A stretch of 20,802 nt of DNA from JAEZDC01 sp036676415 (lineage in GTDB: Bacteria > Bacteroidota > Bacteroidia > Chitinophagales > Chitinophagaceae), in assembly GCA_036676415.1 (NCBI GenBank), contig JAKFCX010000014.1, positions 1 through 20,802 on the forward strand, written 5' to 3'. Both the position numbers and the translations under genes were made by a program. This document shows positions 7,830 through 14,991 of this stretch, piece after piece (position 1 is the first letter of the stretch; every line of letters begins with the position of its first letter). Under the pieces are notes generated by a model, which saw nothing but the letters and a program-made list of their open reading frames with translations, was not told the DNA's origin and made no database searches.

Positions 7830-8801
7830 ATGAATACCTACTTAAGAAACGCAACGCTTGCATTGGCTGCAGTGCTTACATTAAGCGCTGTCTCTGCCCA
7901 GAAAACTGACAATAAAGAAAAGGATAAGAAAGAGAGTCAGCGCATTACCATTATTCGATCAGGAGACAATGATGAAAAGATCACAGTAGAAGTTAACGGA
8001 GATAAAGTGACCGTGAACGGAAAACCGCTTGAAGAGTACAAAGGAGACGACATCAAAATTATTACGGGAGAAGCTGGCCAGTATCGCTTTGCACCAGGAA
8101 GAGCATTAGCACCTATGAAAGGAATACGAACACCGATGGCTGTTGCTGAACTGGGAGATCATTTTTATTCCTGGGGTGAGAACCATGCAAAACTTGGGGT
8201 AAGCACGGAAGACGTTGAAGGTGGTGCAAAGATCACTGAAGTAATAAAAGAAAGTGCGGCAGAAAAAGCAGGATTAAAAGTTGGCGACATCATCACCAAA
8301 GTGAATGAGTTTAATGTAGCTGATGCAGATGATCTGCCGATGGCCATCAACAAATTCAAACCCGAAGATAAGGTGACGATCACTTACAAAAGAGATGGAA
8401 CAGAAGCTACCACATCTGCAACACTTGGAAAGAACGATCATTCAGTTGCAAGAGCATATGCAGTGGGAGATCATGATTTTAATTTTGATTTTGGCAACGG
8501 TACAAGATCATTTTTCAGCCGCAAGCCAAGATTAGGTATACAGATAGAAGACCTGCAGGAAGGTAATGGCGTGAAAATTCTAGACGTAAATGCAGAAACA
8601 CCAGCAGGCAAAGCAGGTTTGCAGAAAGATGATGTGATCACTTCTTTTAATAGAAAAGAAATAAAAGATGTAGATGATATCCGTGCAGCAATGAAAGATG
8701 TAGAAGAAGGAGAAACAGTGAAAGTATCTTATAAAAGAGGCACAGCAACTCAGCATACTGAGATCAAATTTCCGAAAGCAGTTAAGAAAGCGAATCTATA
8801 A
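7830..8801 (+). CDS. exported protein with two PDZ domains and no protease domain
   Basis: 323 residues with a Sec-type signal peptide (about 1-23, ending SAVSAQ), a charged lysine-rich stretch, then two PDZ domains (about 120-200 and 233-318). Both carry the typical core: AEKAGLKVGDIITKVNE and AGKAGLQKDDVITSFNR. DegP/HtrA proteases also carry paired PDZ domains, but the trypsin-like His-Asp-Ser domain is entirely absent. This is probably a periplasmic scaffold, chaperone or adaptor. It is a single gene with its own TAnnTTTG promoter, a LacI-type palindrome upstream and a hairpin terminator downstream. Domain calls are secure; the partner is unknown. Confidence 0.85.
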   Translation: MNTYLRNATLALAAVLTLSAVSAQKTDNKEKDKKESQRITIIRSGDNDEKITVEVNGDKVTVNGKPLEEYKGDDIKIITGEAGQYRFAPGRALAPMKGIRTPMAVAELGDHFYSWGENHAKLGVSTEDVEGGAKITEVIKESAAEKAGLKVGDIITKVNEFNVADADDLPMAINKFKPEDKVTITYKRDGTEATTSATLGKNDHSVARAYAVGDHDFNFDFGNGTRSFFSRKPRLGIQIEDLQEGNGVKILDVNAETPAGKAGLQKDDVITSFNRKEIKDVDDIRAAMKDVEEGETVKVSYKRGTATQHTEIKFPKAVKKANL

Positions 8802-8831
8802 ACGTTTTTGATTAGTCTCTCATGTAGCATT

Positions 8832-8860
8832 AACCGCTGTTGTCTAGCAGCGGTTTTCTT
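8832..8860 (+). terminator. intrinsic terminator after the PDZ gene
   Basis: Perfect 8-bp arms AACCGCTG (8832-8839) and CAGCGGTT (8848-8855) with an 8-nt loop, followed by TTCTT. It lies 31 bp after the stop codon. Confidence 0.8.
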
Positions 8861-8936
8861 ATGTTCGATTCTGAATTGCAATTCCTGGCTTCGTGATTCG
8901 TAAACATGGTAACTTTAGAGAACAAAAAATTTGACC

Positions 8937-9176
8937 ATGTCACTAAAAGAAACATTCACCGTACAAGGTGAAGCATTATTGAAGAAAGTAAAAGAGCTGG
9001 TAGAAGAAGGTAATGTTAGAAAGATCACCATCAGTGATAAGAATGGTAAAGAGATCGCCAGTTTTCCTTTAACTGCAGGTCTTGTAGGAGCTTTGTTTGC
9101 ACCGATATTAGCAGCTATAGGTGCTATTGCTGCATTGGTAACGGAATGTAATATTACTGTTGAGAGGGATATTTGA
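8937..9176 (+). CDS. DUF4342 small membrane-associated protein
   Basis: A 79-residue protein that matches the DUF4342 pattern: an N-terminal helix (TVQGEALLKKVKELVEEGN), a beta segment (VRKITISDKNGKEIASFPL), then a hydrophobic, alanine- and glycine-rich helix (about 47-68) and TECNITVERDI. The single hydrophobic segment suggests membrane association. I chose the ATG at 8937 over a TTG two codons upstream because family members begin close to this point. A TAACTTTA box (8910-8917) could be the -7 element, giving a short leader. Molecular function of the family is unknown. It stands between the PDZ gene's terminator and the SRPBCC gene and shares no clear operon. Confidence 0.75.
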   Translation: MSLKETFTVQGEALLKKVKELVEEGNVRKITISDKNGKEIASFPLTAGLVGALFAPILAAIGAIAALVTECNITVERDI

Positions 9177-9288
9177 GATTCATCCCGTCGTATTCACCCC
9201 TTCAAATTGCCGTAAACAGCATCTGTAAAACTGGAATATTGATTTCATCTTTGTAGTGTCAAATTTACTTCAACAAAAAAACGATACT

Positions 9289-9738
9289 ATGCCAGACAAT
9301 AATGTTTCACTACACAGGGTGTTGAAAGCATCACCTGAAAAAGTTTACCGTGCATTTACAGAAGCCAATGCTATGGCAACATGGCTACCGCCATATGGCT
9401 TTACCTGTACGGTACATGAAATGAATGTGGAAGTGGGAGGAACATACAAAATGTCGTTCACTAACTTTTCTACAGGCAATAGTCATTCCTTCGGCGGAAA
9501 GTATCTTGAGCTAAAGCCAAATGAATTCCTGAAGAACACAGATGTATTTGATGATCCTAATCTACCTGGTGAAATGATCACTTCTGTTTGGCTGAAGAAA
9601 GTAATGGTAGGAACAGAAATAAAAATTCTGCAGGAAAATATTCCACCACAAATACCTGCAGAAATGTGTTACCTGGGTTGGCAGGAATCTTTGGAAAAAC
9701 TGGCTAAACTTGTAGAACCTGAGATTCCTGATGCATAA
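9289..9738 (+). CDS. SRPBCC/AHSA1-type ligand-binding protein
   Basis: About 149 residues with the START-like (SRPBCC) fold of the AHSA1 family. The sequence HRVLKASPEKVYRAFTEANAMATWLPP is the family's opening strand and helix, followed by GGTYKMSFTNFSTGNSHSFGGKY and EMITSVWLKK. The C-terminal helix WQESLEKLAKLVE closes the cavity. Relatives bind hydrophobic ligands or act with other proteins; the substrate here is unknown. A reading frame can be extended to a GTG at 9256. However, a promoter-like CATCTTTG lies at 9246-9253, so transcription would start near or after that GTG, and family members begin close to the ATG at 9289. Family call is good. Confidence 0.82.
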   Translation: MPDNNVSLHRVLKASPEKVYRAFTEANAMATWLPPYGFTCTVHEMNVEVGGTYKMSFTNFSTGNSHSFGGKYLELKPNEFLKNTDVFDDPNLPGEMITSVWLKKVMVGTEIKILQENIPPQIPAEMCYLGWQESLEKLAKLVEPEIPDA

Positions 9739-9787
9739 TATCAGCGTGACAACCTCACACTGAATAATTAAACACATCTATATTTAA

Positions 9788-11227
9788 TTAATCCTTTGAA
9801 TTCAGCGCAGAAGGATTAAAACTTAGTGAAAGAAAATAACCGATCCTGTACACTTTGTTGTATGGAAGCTGCACTTCAGCAGAAGACAGTTTATCGCCCA
9901 GTTTTGCTTCCATCAGTTTATTAACTTTTGCTCCGGCAATACCAAGCGTTAAACAAACAGGATCATTCTTACCAAAAAAAGTGCTTAACCCTAACATCAG
10001 GTTCAGTTGTTTATCGTCTCCACTAAGTGGAATGCCTGCTCCAAAACTTCCACCCCAGCGAATGCCTTTATCTTTCATTGAATAGAAATGCAGGTAAGTA
10101 GCGATGAGTGGTTGAAATGCATCTCCGCTGGATCTTGCAACAGTACTATCGGGTGCAACATAATAACTCCATCGATTCTCTGGCATGCTAATAAAGCCAA
10201 AGCCAACAGTATTCCGAAATCGCATCGGTTCTTTCTTAACTATTGGCACCCACCTGATGATAGTATCACTGGCAGGCATACCAATCGCTGCTGCAGTAAT
10301 AGTATCAATATTCGGAAACAACTGCAATTCTGCCATTACCGTTTTTCTATTAACTGGTAGATTCGTTAGCTGCGAATATTTGTCAGACATGATACCCTGG
10401 TAAAGTTTTGTTATTCGTGAAATCAAATCGTCTGTTGAAACAGGATTATTATTTGAGTATGATTCTGTTTTTGAGAGCAGCATGTTTAATTGCTCCATGA
10501 AAGTATTAGCTTCCACCGTTTCCCCTCCAAGTGCTGAAATTTTCTCATAGCTTTCCTTCACCTGTTTGAACGACTCCTTCATTTGTAGAAGAATTACGCT
10601 GGGATCTGTAGCATTTATTTCAGGTAAGCCAACAGAATCAGTTACTAACTCAGGTATCACCGGTTTTGTTTTTTTAAAAGCAGCCTGTTTTAAAGTTGAT
10701 GCGTCATATTGCAATGAATATCTGAGTGAAGCAAGGTCTTTCCACAATTCTGTGAAGCGGCTTAACTGCTTAACAGCGGTGATCCACTTTGCATAATTTT
10801 CATTGAACCGGTTATAATTATTTGCAAACGATATTGCAGCCATATTCAATGCTGCATTATTCATTTTATTTTCACCCTGTACATTTTTAAGAATGTCGTC
10901 AACACTGATATTGTTTCCTGACTTAAACAAGCTTTGAATTCCCTGGAAACTGTTTCCACCAATCCCAGGGATCTGTATCACTTCAGAAGGTTCAGCTTTT
11001 TCATGCATCACCACTTGCTGGCGAAAACTACTGGCAATATTAATGACCTGCAGGTTAACCCTGTTAGATCCATTTAAATAGATCATGCTTACAGGTATGG
11101 TATCTTTTTTTTTGATCTTGAAGTATTTCAGCTCTTCGGCAACGATATCATAACGAACAAGGTATTGCTGTCCACTTGAGGATAGTGTAGCACATATCCC
11201 GGCAAGTAAAATTATCAGGAAGCGCAT
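9788..11227 (-). CDS. exported protein of unknown function, possible outer-membrane C-terminus
   Basis: I do not recognise this 479-residue protein. It starts with a signal peptide (about 1-19, ending SSSGQQ), followed by a beta-rich stretch (20-75). A long, charged, probably helical middle (about 115-300) contains many K, E and L residues. The C-terminal 150 residues (about 330-470) alternate polar and hydrophobic positions with many glycines and aromatics, such as NTVGFGFISMP, IRWGGSFGAGIPLSG and RIGYFLSLSFNP. That pattern resembles an outer-membrane beta-barrel or a barrel-like Bacteroidetes surface domain. It ends convergently with the SRPBCC gene about 50 bp away and stands alone on its strand. 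Export is well supported; everything else is inference. Confidence 0.6.
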   Translation of the reverse strand: MRFLIILLAGICATLSSSGQQYLVRYDIVAEELKYFKIKKKDTIPVSMIYLNGSNRVNLQVINIASSFRQQVVMHEKAEPSEVIQIPGIGGNSFQGIQSLFKSGNNISVDDILKNVQGENKMNNAALNMAAISFANNYNRFNENYAKWITAVKQLSRFTELWKDLASLRYSLQYDASTLKQAAFKKTKPVIPELVTDSVGLPEINATDPSVILLQMKESFKQVKESYEKISALGGETVEANTFMEQLNMLLSKTESYSNNNPVSTDDLISRITKLYQGIMSDKYSQLTNLPVNRKTVMAELQLFPNIDTITAAAIGMPASDTIIRWVPIVKKEPMRFRNTVGFGFISMPENRWSYYVAPDSTVARSSGDAFQPLIATYLHFYSMKDKGIRWGGSFGAGIPLSGDDKQLNLMLGLSTFFGKNDPVCLTLGIAGAKVNKLMEAKLGDKLSSAEVQLPYNKVYRIGYFLSLSFNPSALNSKD

Positions 11228-11372
11228 ATACAGGTTTTTAGCTGTCTCAAGGTAGCATCATCAACTCGGGATATTTATGATACTTGTCACTTATGATTGC
11301 CATTTCACTGATAGTGTCGGACATAATCATCGCTACAGCCTTCAACAGCTCAGTATTCTTGCTGTAAAAGTG

Positions 11373-11394
11373 TGCTCCGATAGCTATCGGAGCA
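11373..11394. repeat. 22-bp perfect palindrome with core CGATAGCTATCG
   Basis: The 22 bases 11373-11394 are fully self-complementary, with core CGATAGCTATCG flanked by TGCTC and GAGCA. It lies in the 240-bp gap between the unknown exported gene and rtcB. From memory, palindromes with a GATAGCTATC core are common in Bacteroidetes intergenic DNA. It lacks a following T-run, so it is not an obvious terminator. Confidence 0.7.
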
Positions 11395-11430
11395 ACCAAA
11401 GCTTTATAGTAGTACACCAGCTTAGTAAAC

Positions 11431-11467
11431 AAAAAATGGTCGACCCTTAATACAGGTCGACCATTTT
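11431..11467 (-). terminator. strong terminator of the RtcB operon
   Basis: Perfect arms ATGGTCGACC (11436-11445) and GGTCGACCAT (11455-11464) around a 9-nt loop. On the minus strand it is followed by a run of T, and it begins 2 bp after the rtcB stop codon. A-rich and T-rich flanks on both sides could make it bidirectional. Confidence 0.88.
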
Positions 11468-11468
11468 A

Positions 11469-12932
11469 TTACTCACCTAACAAATCTTCTCCCTTTTTAT
11501 TCTTCCACTGTTTAGGTGTTCCGCCATCCATCTTAACGATCTTTGGATAGAACAATCCAACAGTATCTACCAAATGTTGCTGGGCATCCATCACCTGGTG
11601 AATGTCTTTATAAGCAAACGGGGCTTCATCCAATCCTCCACCGATCAATTTTACATCATGCTTTTCCAGTTCTGCTTTTAATGCATGATGAGTGATGTTG
11701 CTGAGTGCCTTACTCCTGCTCATTTGTCTGCCTGCACCGTGTGAAGCAGAATTGATGGATGCCATTTCACCTTTACCTTTTACAATAAAGCCAGGAGCAG
11801 TCATGCTGCCTGGAATAATTCCCAAAACATTTTCGCCTGCAGGTGTTGCACCTTTACGGTGAACGATCACTTCTTTTCCTTCCCAGGTTTCTTTCCATGC
11901 AAAGTTGTGATGGTTCTCTACAATTTTTAATGGTTTTCTTCCAAGTTGCTTTGCGATCTTTTGATGGATCACATTATGACATGCAGATGCATAATCACCA
12001 GCCAGGTTCATGCTTAACCAGTACTCCCATCCTTCTTCTTCACTCAATAAGAACCATGCAAGATTACTTGCTTCACCCGGCAACTTTCTTTTTGCCTTGG
12101 CGAGTTTGGTGTAATGCTGTGCAATGTTTGCTCCAAGTGATCTTGATCCGCTATGTGATAAAAGGCCAAGATATTTTCCTGGTTCAACCCCCAACACTTC
12201 ATCTTTTTCTGCAACCTCAACTATACCAAACTCAACAAAATGATTACCCGAACCCGATGAACCCATTTGCTTCGCTGCTCTACCATGTAAACTTCTCAGT
12301 AATGGTAATCGGTAAAACAATTCATTATCCAGCACTTCATGATCAGTAGTGTTTTTAAATTCTTTACCTCCACCAAACAATGTTGCTTCGTTCAGCTCAC
12401 GAGTGAAATATGATTCTCTGGAAACGAGATCTTTTGGATCAATATCAAATATTGATAAACACATCCTGCAGCCGATGTCAACACCTACCCCATAAGGAAT
12501 AATTGCATTCTCTGTTGCGAGTACACCACCAATTGGTAATCCATAACCATGATGTGCATCTGGCATCAATGCTCCTGCAATACTGATTGGAAGTTTGGCA
12601 GCCTGGTACATTTGATGCATTGCACCTTCTTCAATAAAATCTCTTCCAAACACATTAAAGTGCACACCTTCGGTGTTCAGCGAAACTTCACCAATGCTAT
12701 TTGCAGTATCTGTAGCTTTTGGAATAAGCATCTTAGCAACATTTCCCAGGACTTCGTCTTCTACAAACGCTGCAGGGTCATTCAATACTTGTTTTAGCAG
12801 GTGTAAAGCAGCTGCCAATGATTCATGTTTGAAATGTTTCTCCATTGTATTTATTGCGACAGACACAACAGGTCCTTCCGGATAACCGATAGCCCTGATA
12901 TCTTTGCCACGAATTGATAATTTCTTTGCCAT
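11469..12932 (-). CDS. rtcB: RNA-splicing/repair ligase RtcB
   Basis: GTP- and Mn-dependent RNA ligase that joins 2',3'-cyclic-phosphate (or 3'-phosphate) ends to 5'-OH ends, which are the ends left by anticodon nucleases. Active-site residues are visible: D152 and C155 in VDIGCRM, H231 in SGSGNHFVE, H260 in LLSHSGSR, the ENHHNFA block near 340, and the guanylylated His in SASHGAGRQMSR (H398). At 487 residues it is longer than E. coli RtcB (~408). The metal-binding Cys lies at 155 instead of near 78, so ~75 extra N-terminal residues are present. The usual DVGCGM reads DIGCRM. No RtcA cyclase or RtcR activator gene is nearby. It is last in a run of minus-strand genes (slipin, tRNAs, nuclease, AAA ATPase) and ends at a strong terminator. 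Confidence 0.95.
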   Translation of the reverse strand: MAKKLSIRGKDIRAIGYPEGPVVSVAINTMEKHFKHESLAAALHLLKQVLNDPAAFVEDEVLGNVAKMLIPKATDTANSIGEVSLNTEGVHFNVFGRDFIEEGAMHQMYQAAKLPISIAGALMPDAHHGYGLPIGGVLATENAIIPYGVGVDIGCRMCLSIFDIDPKDLVSRESYFTRELNEATLFGGGKEFKNTTDHEVLDNELFYRLPLLRSLHGRAAKQMGSSGSGNHFVEFGIVEVAEKDEVLGVEPGKYLGLLSHSGSRSLGANIAQHYTKLAKAKRKLPGEASNLAWFLLSEEEGWEYWLSMNLAGDYASACHNVIHQKIAKQLGRKPLKIVENHHNFAWKETWEGKEVIVHRKGATPAGENVLGIIPGSMTAPGFIVKGKGEMASINSASHGAGRQMSRSKALSNITHHALKAELEKHDVKLIGGGLDEAPFAYKDIHQVMDAQQHLVDTVGLFYPKIVKMDGGTPKQWKNKKGEDLLGE

Positions 12933-12956
12933 TGTTTTATTTTTTATAGAGCAACA

Positions 12957-12990
12957 CTGCTACTATGTGGCTTCGTTGTGTCACTCACTT
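12957..12990 (-). repeat. dispersed intergenic repeat, copy 2
   Basis: Inverted copy of the 19-mer AAGTGAGTGACACAACGAA (12972-12990) and its CATAGTAGCA tail, also found at 7686-7720. It lies 25-58 bp upstream of rtcB within the AAA-rtcB gap, so it would be in the leader of rtcB if the genes are co-transcribed. Confidence 0.55.
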
Positions 12991-13020
12991 GTACTTTTTA
13001 TTTTTACTGAACTTTCTTTC

Positions 13021-13063
13021 AACACAAAGACGCTAAGAAATAGATAAGCTTTTGCGGTGAAAG
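13021..13063. repeat. CACCGCAA / ACACAAAGACGC-type intergenic repeat
   Basis: AACACAAAGACGCTAAGAA followed by TTTTGCGGTGAAAG resembles, from memory, a widespread bacterial intergenic repeat built of CACCGCAAAGGCGCAAAGACGC words. A related CTTTCACCGCAA occurs at 17425-17436. It separates the AAA gene from rtcB. Low certainty. Confidence 0.3.
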
Positions 13064-13064
13064 A

Positions 13065-14213
13065 TCAGTTCTCTAACATTAATTGCTCTCTTCTGAATCC
13101 TATCACTTGAGTACTTGTTACCTGGTGATCTGCTTCGTGTTGATTGGTGATTTCTGCTAAAGTCATCGGCCTTTGAATGAGCTTATCATACCCCAGATGA
13201 TTACTCAATTTCTGTGCTTTTTCTGTGCTCAGCCTTCCGAATTCATACTTAGCGATCAATCTTCCCTTACGCATCAAGGCTGTATCAACCATACTAAGTG
13301 CATTATTAAATGTACAGATGATCTGAACATTGAGGCAATCACTCAACAATCCATCACTTATATTAAGCAGGTTAGACACAGATGAGTTACTGTCAACTTT
13401 CCGGTCCATGATCACATTCTCGGCATCTTCTATCACCAATACGGCATTCGGATTATCAATCAGTAGTTCTATGAAATTCGGATCCATCAGATTTCCGGCA
13501 ACAGAAGGAGAAACAAATAATACTTTCTTCTTTAATGTGCCTATCAGGTGACGCAGGTAAGTTGTTTTCCCTGTTCCTGGTAACCCATGAAGCAGGACGA
13601 TACCTTTATCATTGTCGTTAGACAATCTTTTACGGATCAACTCATCCACAGCTGCAAAATCATCATTGTAATACAGATCAATGTCCAAAGTAGTTGTCTT
13701 CACATCCAATTGTTTCAGTTGAAGACCATCGAACCCACTCATAATGATATTGATCTCATACTCTTCCTTCTTCGGCATTGCCTTGAATCCCTGAATTCCT
13801 GAAATGAATTCATTTGCAAATCCAAAATTCCTGTTGTTGAAGAAAAGCTGCGCAAATCCGTAATACAACTCAATGATCACTTTGTTAGAAAGCACAAAAA
13901 ATGTTTTTCGAAATTCCTGTATCCCTTTGTCATGATTAAAATCGTTGTACTGATATACATCGATGATCTTATCACTATAGTTTGCCAGGATGTGATCGTA
14001 TACTTTCTCCAGATCTATATCATCAACCAAGCTAATGCAGGGCATATCCCGGAAACGGTTGATATAATACTGCTTTCCTTCAATATACTGATGATCGAAA
14101 AGATTAGTACGAAGCCTAAATCTTCCGACTTGTTTCTGCAACCATTTTATGATTGCCTGTGATACAGCAAGTAAAATCCAGCCTGCTATTACCAATGAAA
14201 TAAATAAAACCAT
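13065..14213 (-). CDS. BCS1-like AAA+ ATPase with N-terminal membrane anchor
   Basis: A 382-residue protein with an N-terminal hydrophobic segment (1-20), a ~180-residue BCS1-type middle region, and a AAA+ domain. Walker A is GLPGTGKTT (210-218), Walker B is AVLVIEDAE (257-265), the sensor-1 Asn is in TFNN (303-304), and arginine-finger candidates are in ALMRKGRL (R315, R318). The SNLLNISDGL block is typical of BCS1-like ATPases. Mitochondrial BCS1 moves a folded protein across the inner membrane; bacterial relatives are poorly known and may remodel proteins or RNPs. It lies 39 bp after the RNase H-like gene and before rtcB, suggesting a partner in RNA repair or in handling the slipin scaffold. 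Family call is good; substrate unknown. Confidence 0.85.
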   Translation of the reverse strand: MVLFISLVIAGWILLAVSQAIIKWLQKQVGRFRLRTNLFDHQYIEGKQYYINRFRDMPCISLVDDIDLEKVYDHILANYSDKIIDVYQYNDFNHDKGIQEFRKTFFVLSNKVIIELYYGFAQLFFNNRNFGFANEFISGIQGFKAMPKKEEYEINIIMSGFDGLQLKQLDVKTTTLDIDLYYNDDFAAVDELIRKRLSNDNDKGIVLLHGLPGTGKTTYLRHLIGTLKKKVLFVSPSVAGNLMDPNFIELLIDNPNAVLVIEDAENVIMDRKVDSNSSVSNLLNISDGLLSDCLNVQIICTFNNALSMVDTALMRKGRLIAKYEFGRLSTEKAQKLSNHLGYDKLIQRPMTLAEITNQHEADHQVTSTQVIGFRREQLMLEN

Positions 14214-14252
14214 AAAATATTTTTTAATTATTGTGTTTGTTTGATATCTGTT

Positions 14253-14738
14253 TTATTGAACCACTTTATTAGCACAGCTCGAACTTGCAAAAGCATGAGG
14301 TTTTGCTTTAAAAGCGAATCCCATACCTGTGATGTAGCCCATGGCATCTTTAAAAGCTTCATTGCTTTTGAATTTAGGATCGGTATTGATGTCTGCATGA
14401 ACTTCCATTTGTACATTGAAAGCAATAAACAAATCGCACAGCCTGAAAGCAGCATCTATGCTTCTCTGAACCTCTTCAAGCATTCTCTGCTTAACTGGCA
14501 TTCTTCTTTTGCATATCTCGTTATTGATATACATAAAACCTCCTTTACCTTTCCGGATAAAGACAATTACTGTAGCAAATTCGGTGATACAGCTTTTTAC
14601 CTGGCTGTCGGTACCGATACACACAGAGATATTATTGCCGGCATTTTTTTCCTGCACCAATACTTCCCTGATCTCATTTTCGATGGATCTTCCGATCCTG
14701 GTACCGTTCAGCTTTCTCCATTGTTGTTGCTGTTCCAT
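14253..14738 (-). CDS. YkuK/DUF458 family RNase H-like nuclease
   Basis: A 161-residue protein with the RNase H-like pattern of the YkuK/DUF458 family: CIGTDSQVK with D44 as the first acidic residue, strand ITEFATVIVF, MEVHADINTDPKFKSNEAFKDAMGYITG with D116 and E127 as candidate metal ligands, and a C-terminal KPHAFASSSCANKVV block. The family was predicted to be a nuclease; activity is not established to my knowledge. Two tRNA-like genes lie directly upstream and the AAA+ gene 39 bp downstream. A nuclease next to a ligase and tRNAs suggests trimming or quality control of damaged RNA ends (inference). Confidence 0.8.
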   Translation of the reverse strand: MEQQQQWRKLNGTRIGRSIENEIREVLVQEKNAGNNISVCIGTDSQVKSCITEFATVIVFIRKGKGGFMYINNEICKRRMPVKQRMLEEVQRSIDAAFRLCDLFIAFNVQMEVHADINTDPKFKSNEAFKDAMGYITGMGFAFKAKPHAFASSSCANKVVQ

Positions 14739-14774
14739 GGTTTTTGTTTTAAGTCATTCTTTACTTTTTGTTTT

Positions 14775-14847
14775 GCACGGGTTGAAAGAGTTGAACTTTC
14801 ATCTGCAGTTTTGGAGGCTGCAATGCTGCCATTTACACCAAACCCGT
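14775..14847 (-). tRNA. tRNA-Trp-like (anticodon CCA)
   Basis: Cloverleaf by eye: acceptor ACGGGTT with AACCCGT (7 bp), D-arm GTGT with GCAT (two G-U pairs), anticodon loop CTCCAAA giving CCA with U33, stem GCAGC/ACTGC with one C-A mismatch, T-arm GAAAG-TTCAACT-CTTTC, discriminator G. A1-U72 and G73 match bacterial tRNA-Trp identity elements. CCA end is not encoded. It lies 5 nt after the Phe-like gene and 36 nt before the nuclease gene. Confidence 0.75.
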
Positions 14848-14852
14848 GATTG

Positions 14853-14924
14853 TGGACGAAGCCAGGATCGAACTGGCACTATCGGTTCTTCAAACCGCTA
14901 CTCTACCATTGGAGTTATTCGTCC
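14853..14924 (-). tRNA. tRNA-Phe-like (anticodon GAA)
   Basis: Acceptor GGACGAA with TTCGTCC (7 bp), D-arm ACTC-CAATGGTA-GAGT, anticodon loop TTGAAGA giving GAA with U33, T-arm GCCAG-TTCGATC-CTGGC, discriminator A as in tRNA-Phe. The anticodon stem has a G-A mismatch at its outer pair and could refold to CGGTT/AACCG with a 5-nt loop. The TAACTC..GAGTAGCGG wording recalls phage or organelle tRNAs. CCA is not encoded. It lies between slipin and the Trp-like gene on the same strand. Confidence 0.82.
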
Positions 14925-14991
14925 GTTTTAAAGGATCTCACCAATCTCAACCGTGAGATCCTTTTACTCTACTGCATAAAAGCAATGATTA

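Noticed and set aside
8931..8936. TTG start two codons upstream of the DUF4342 ATG
   Set aside because: ATG at 8937 fits the family start and needs no rare start codon.
9256..9288. GTG start for the SRPBCC protein
   Set aside because: A -7-like box at 9246-9253 would place transcription start at or after this GTG; the ATG at 9289 matches the family start.
11247..11432. 61-codon minus-strand open frame between the unknown exported gene and rtcB
   Set aside because: It runs through the 22-bp palindrome, follows a terminator, and shows no family pattern. It could be a gene remnant but I cannot support it.
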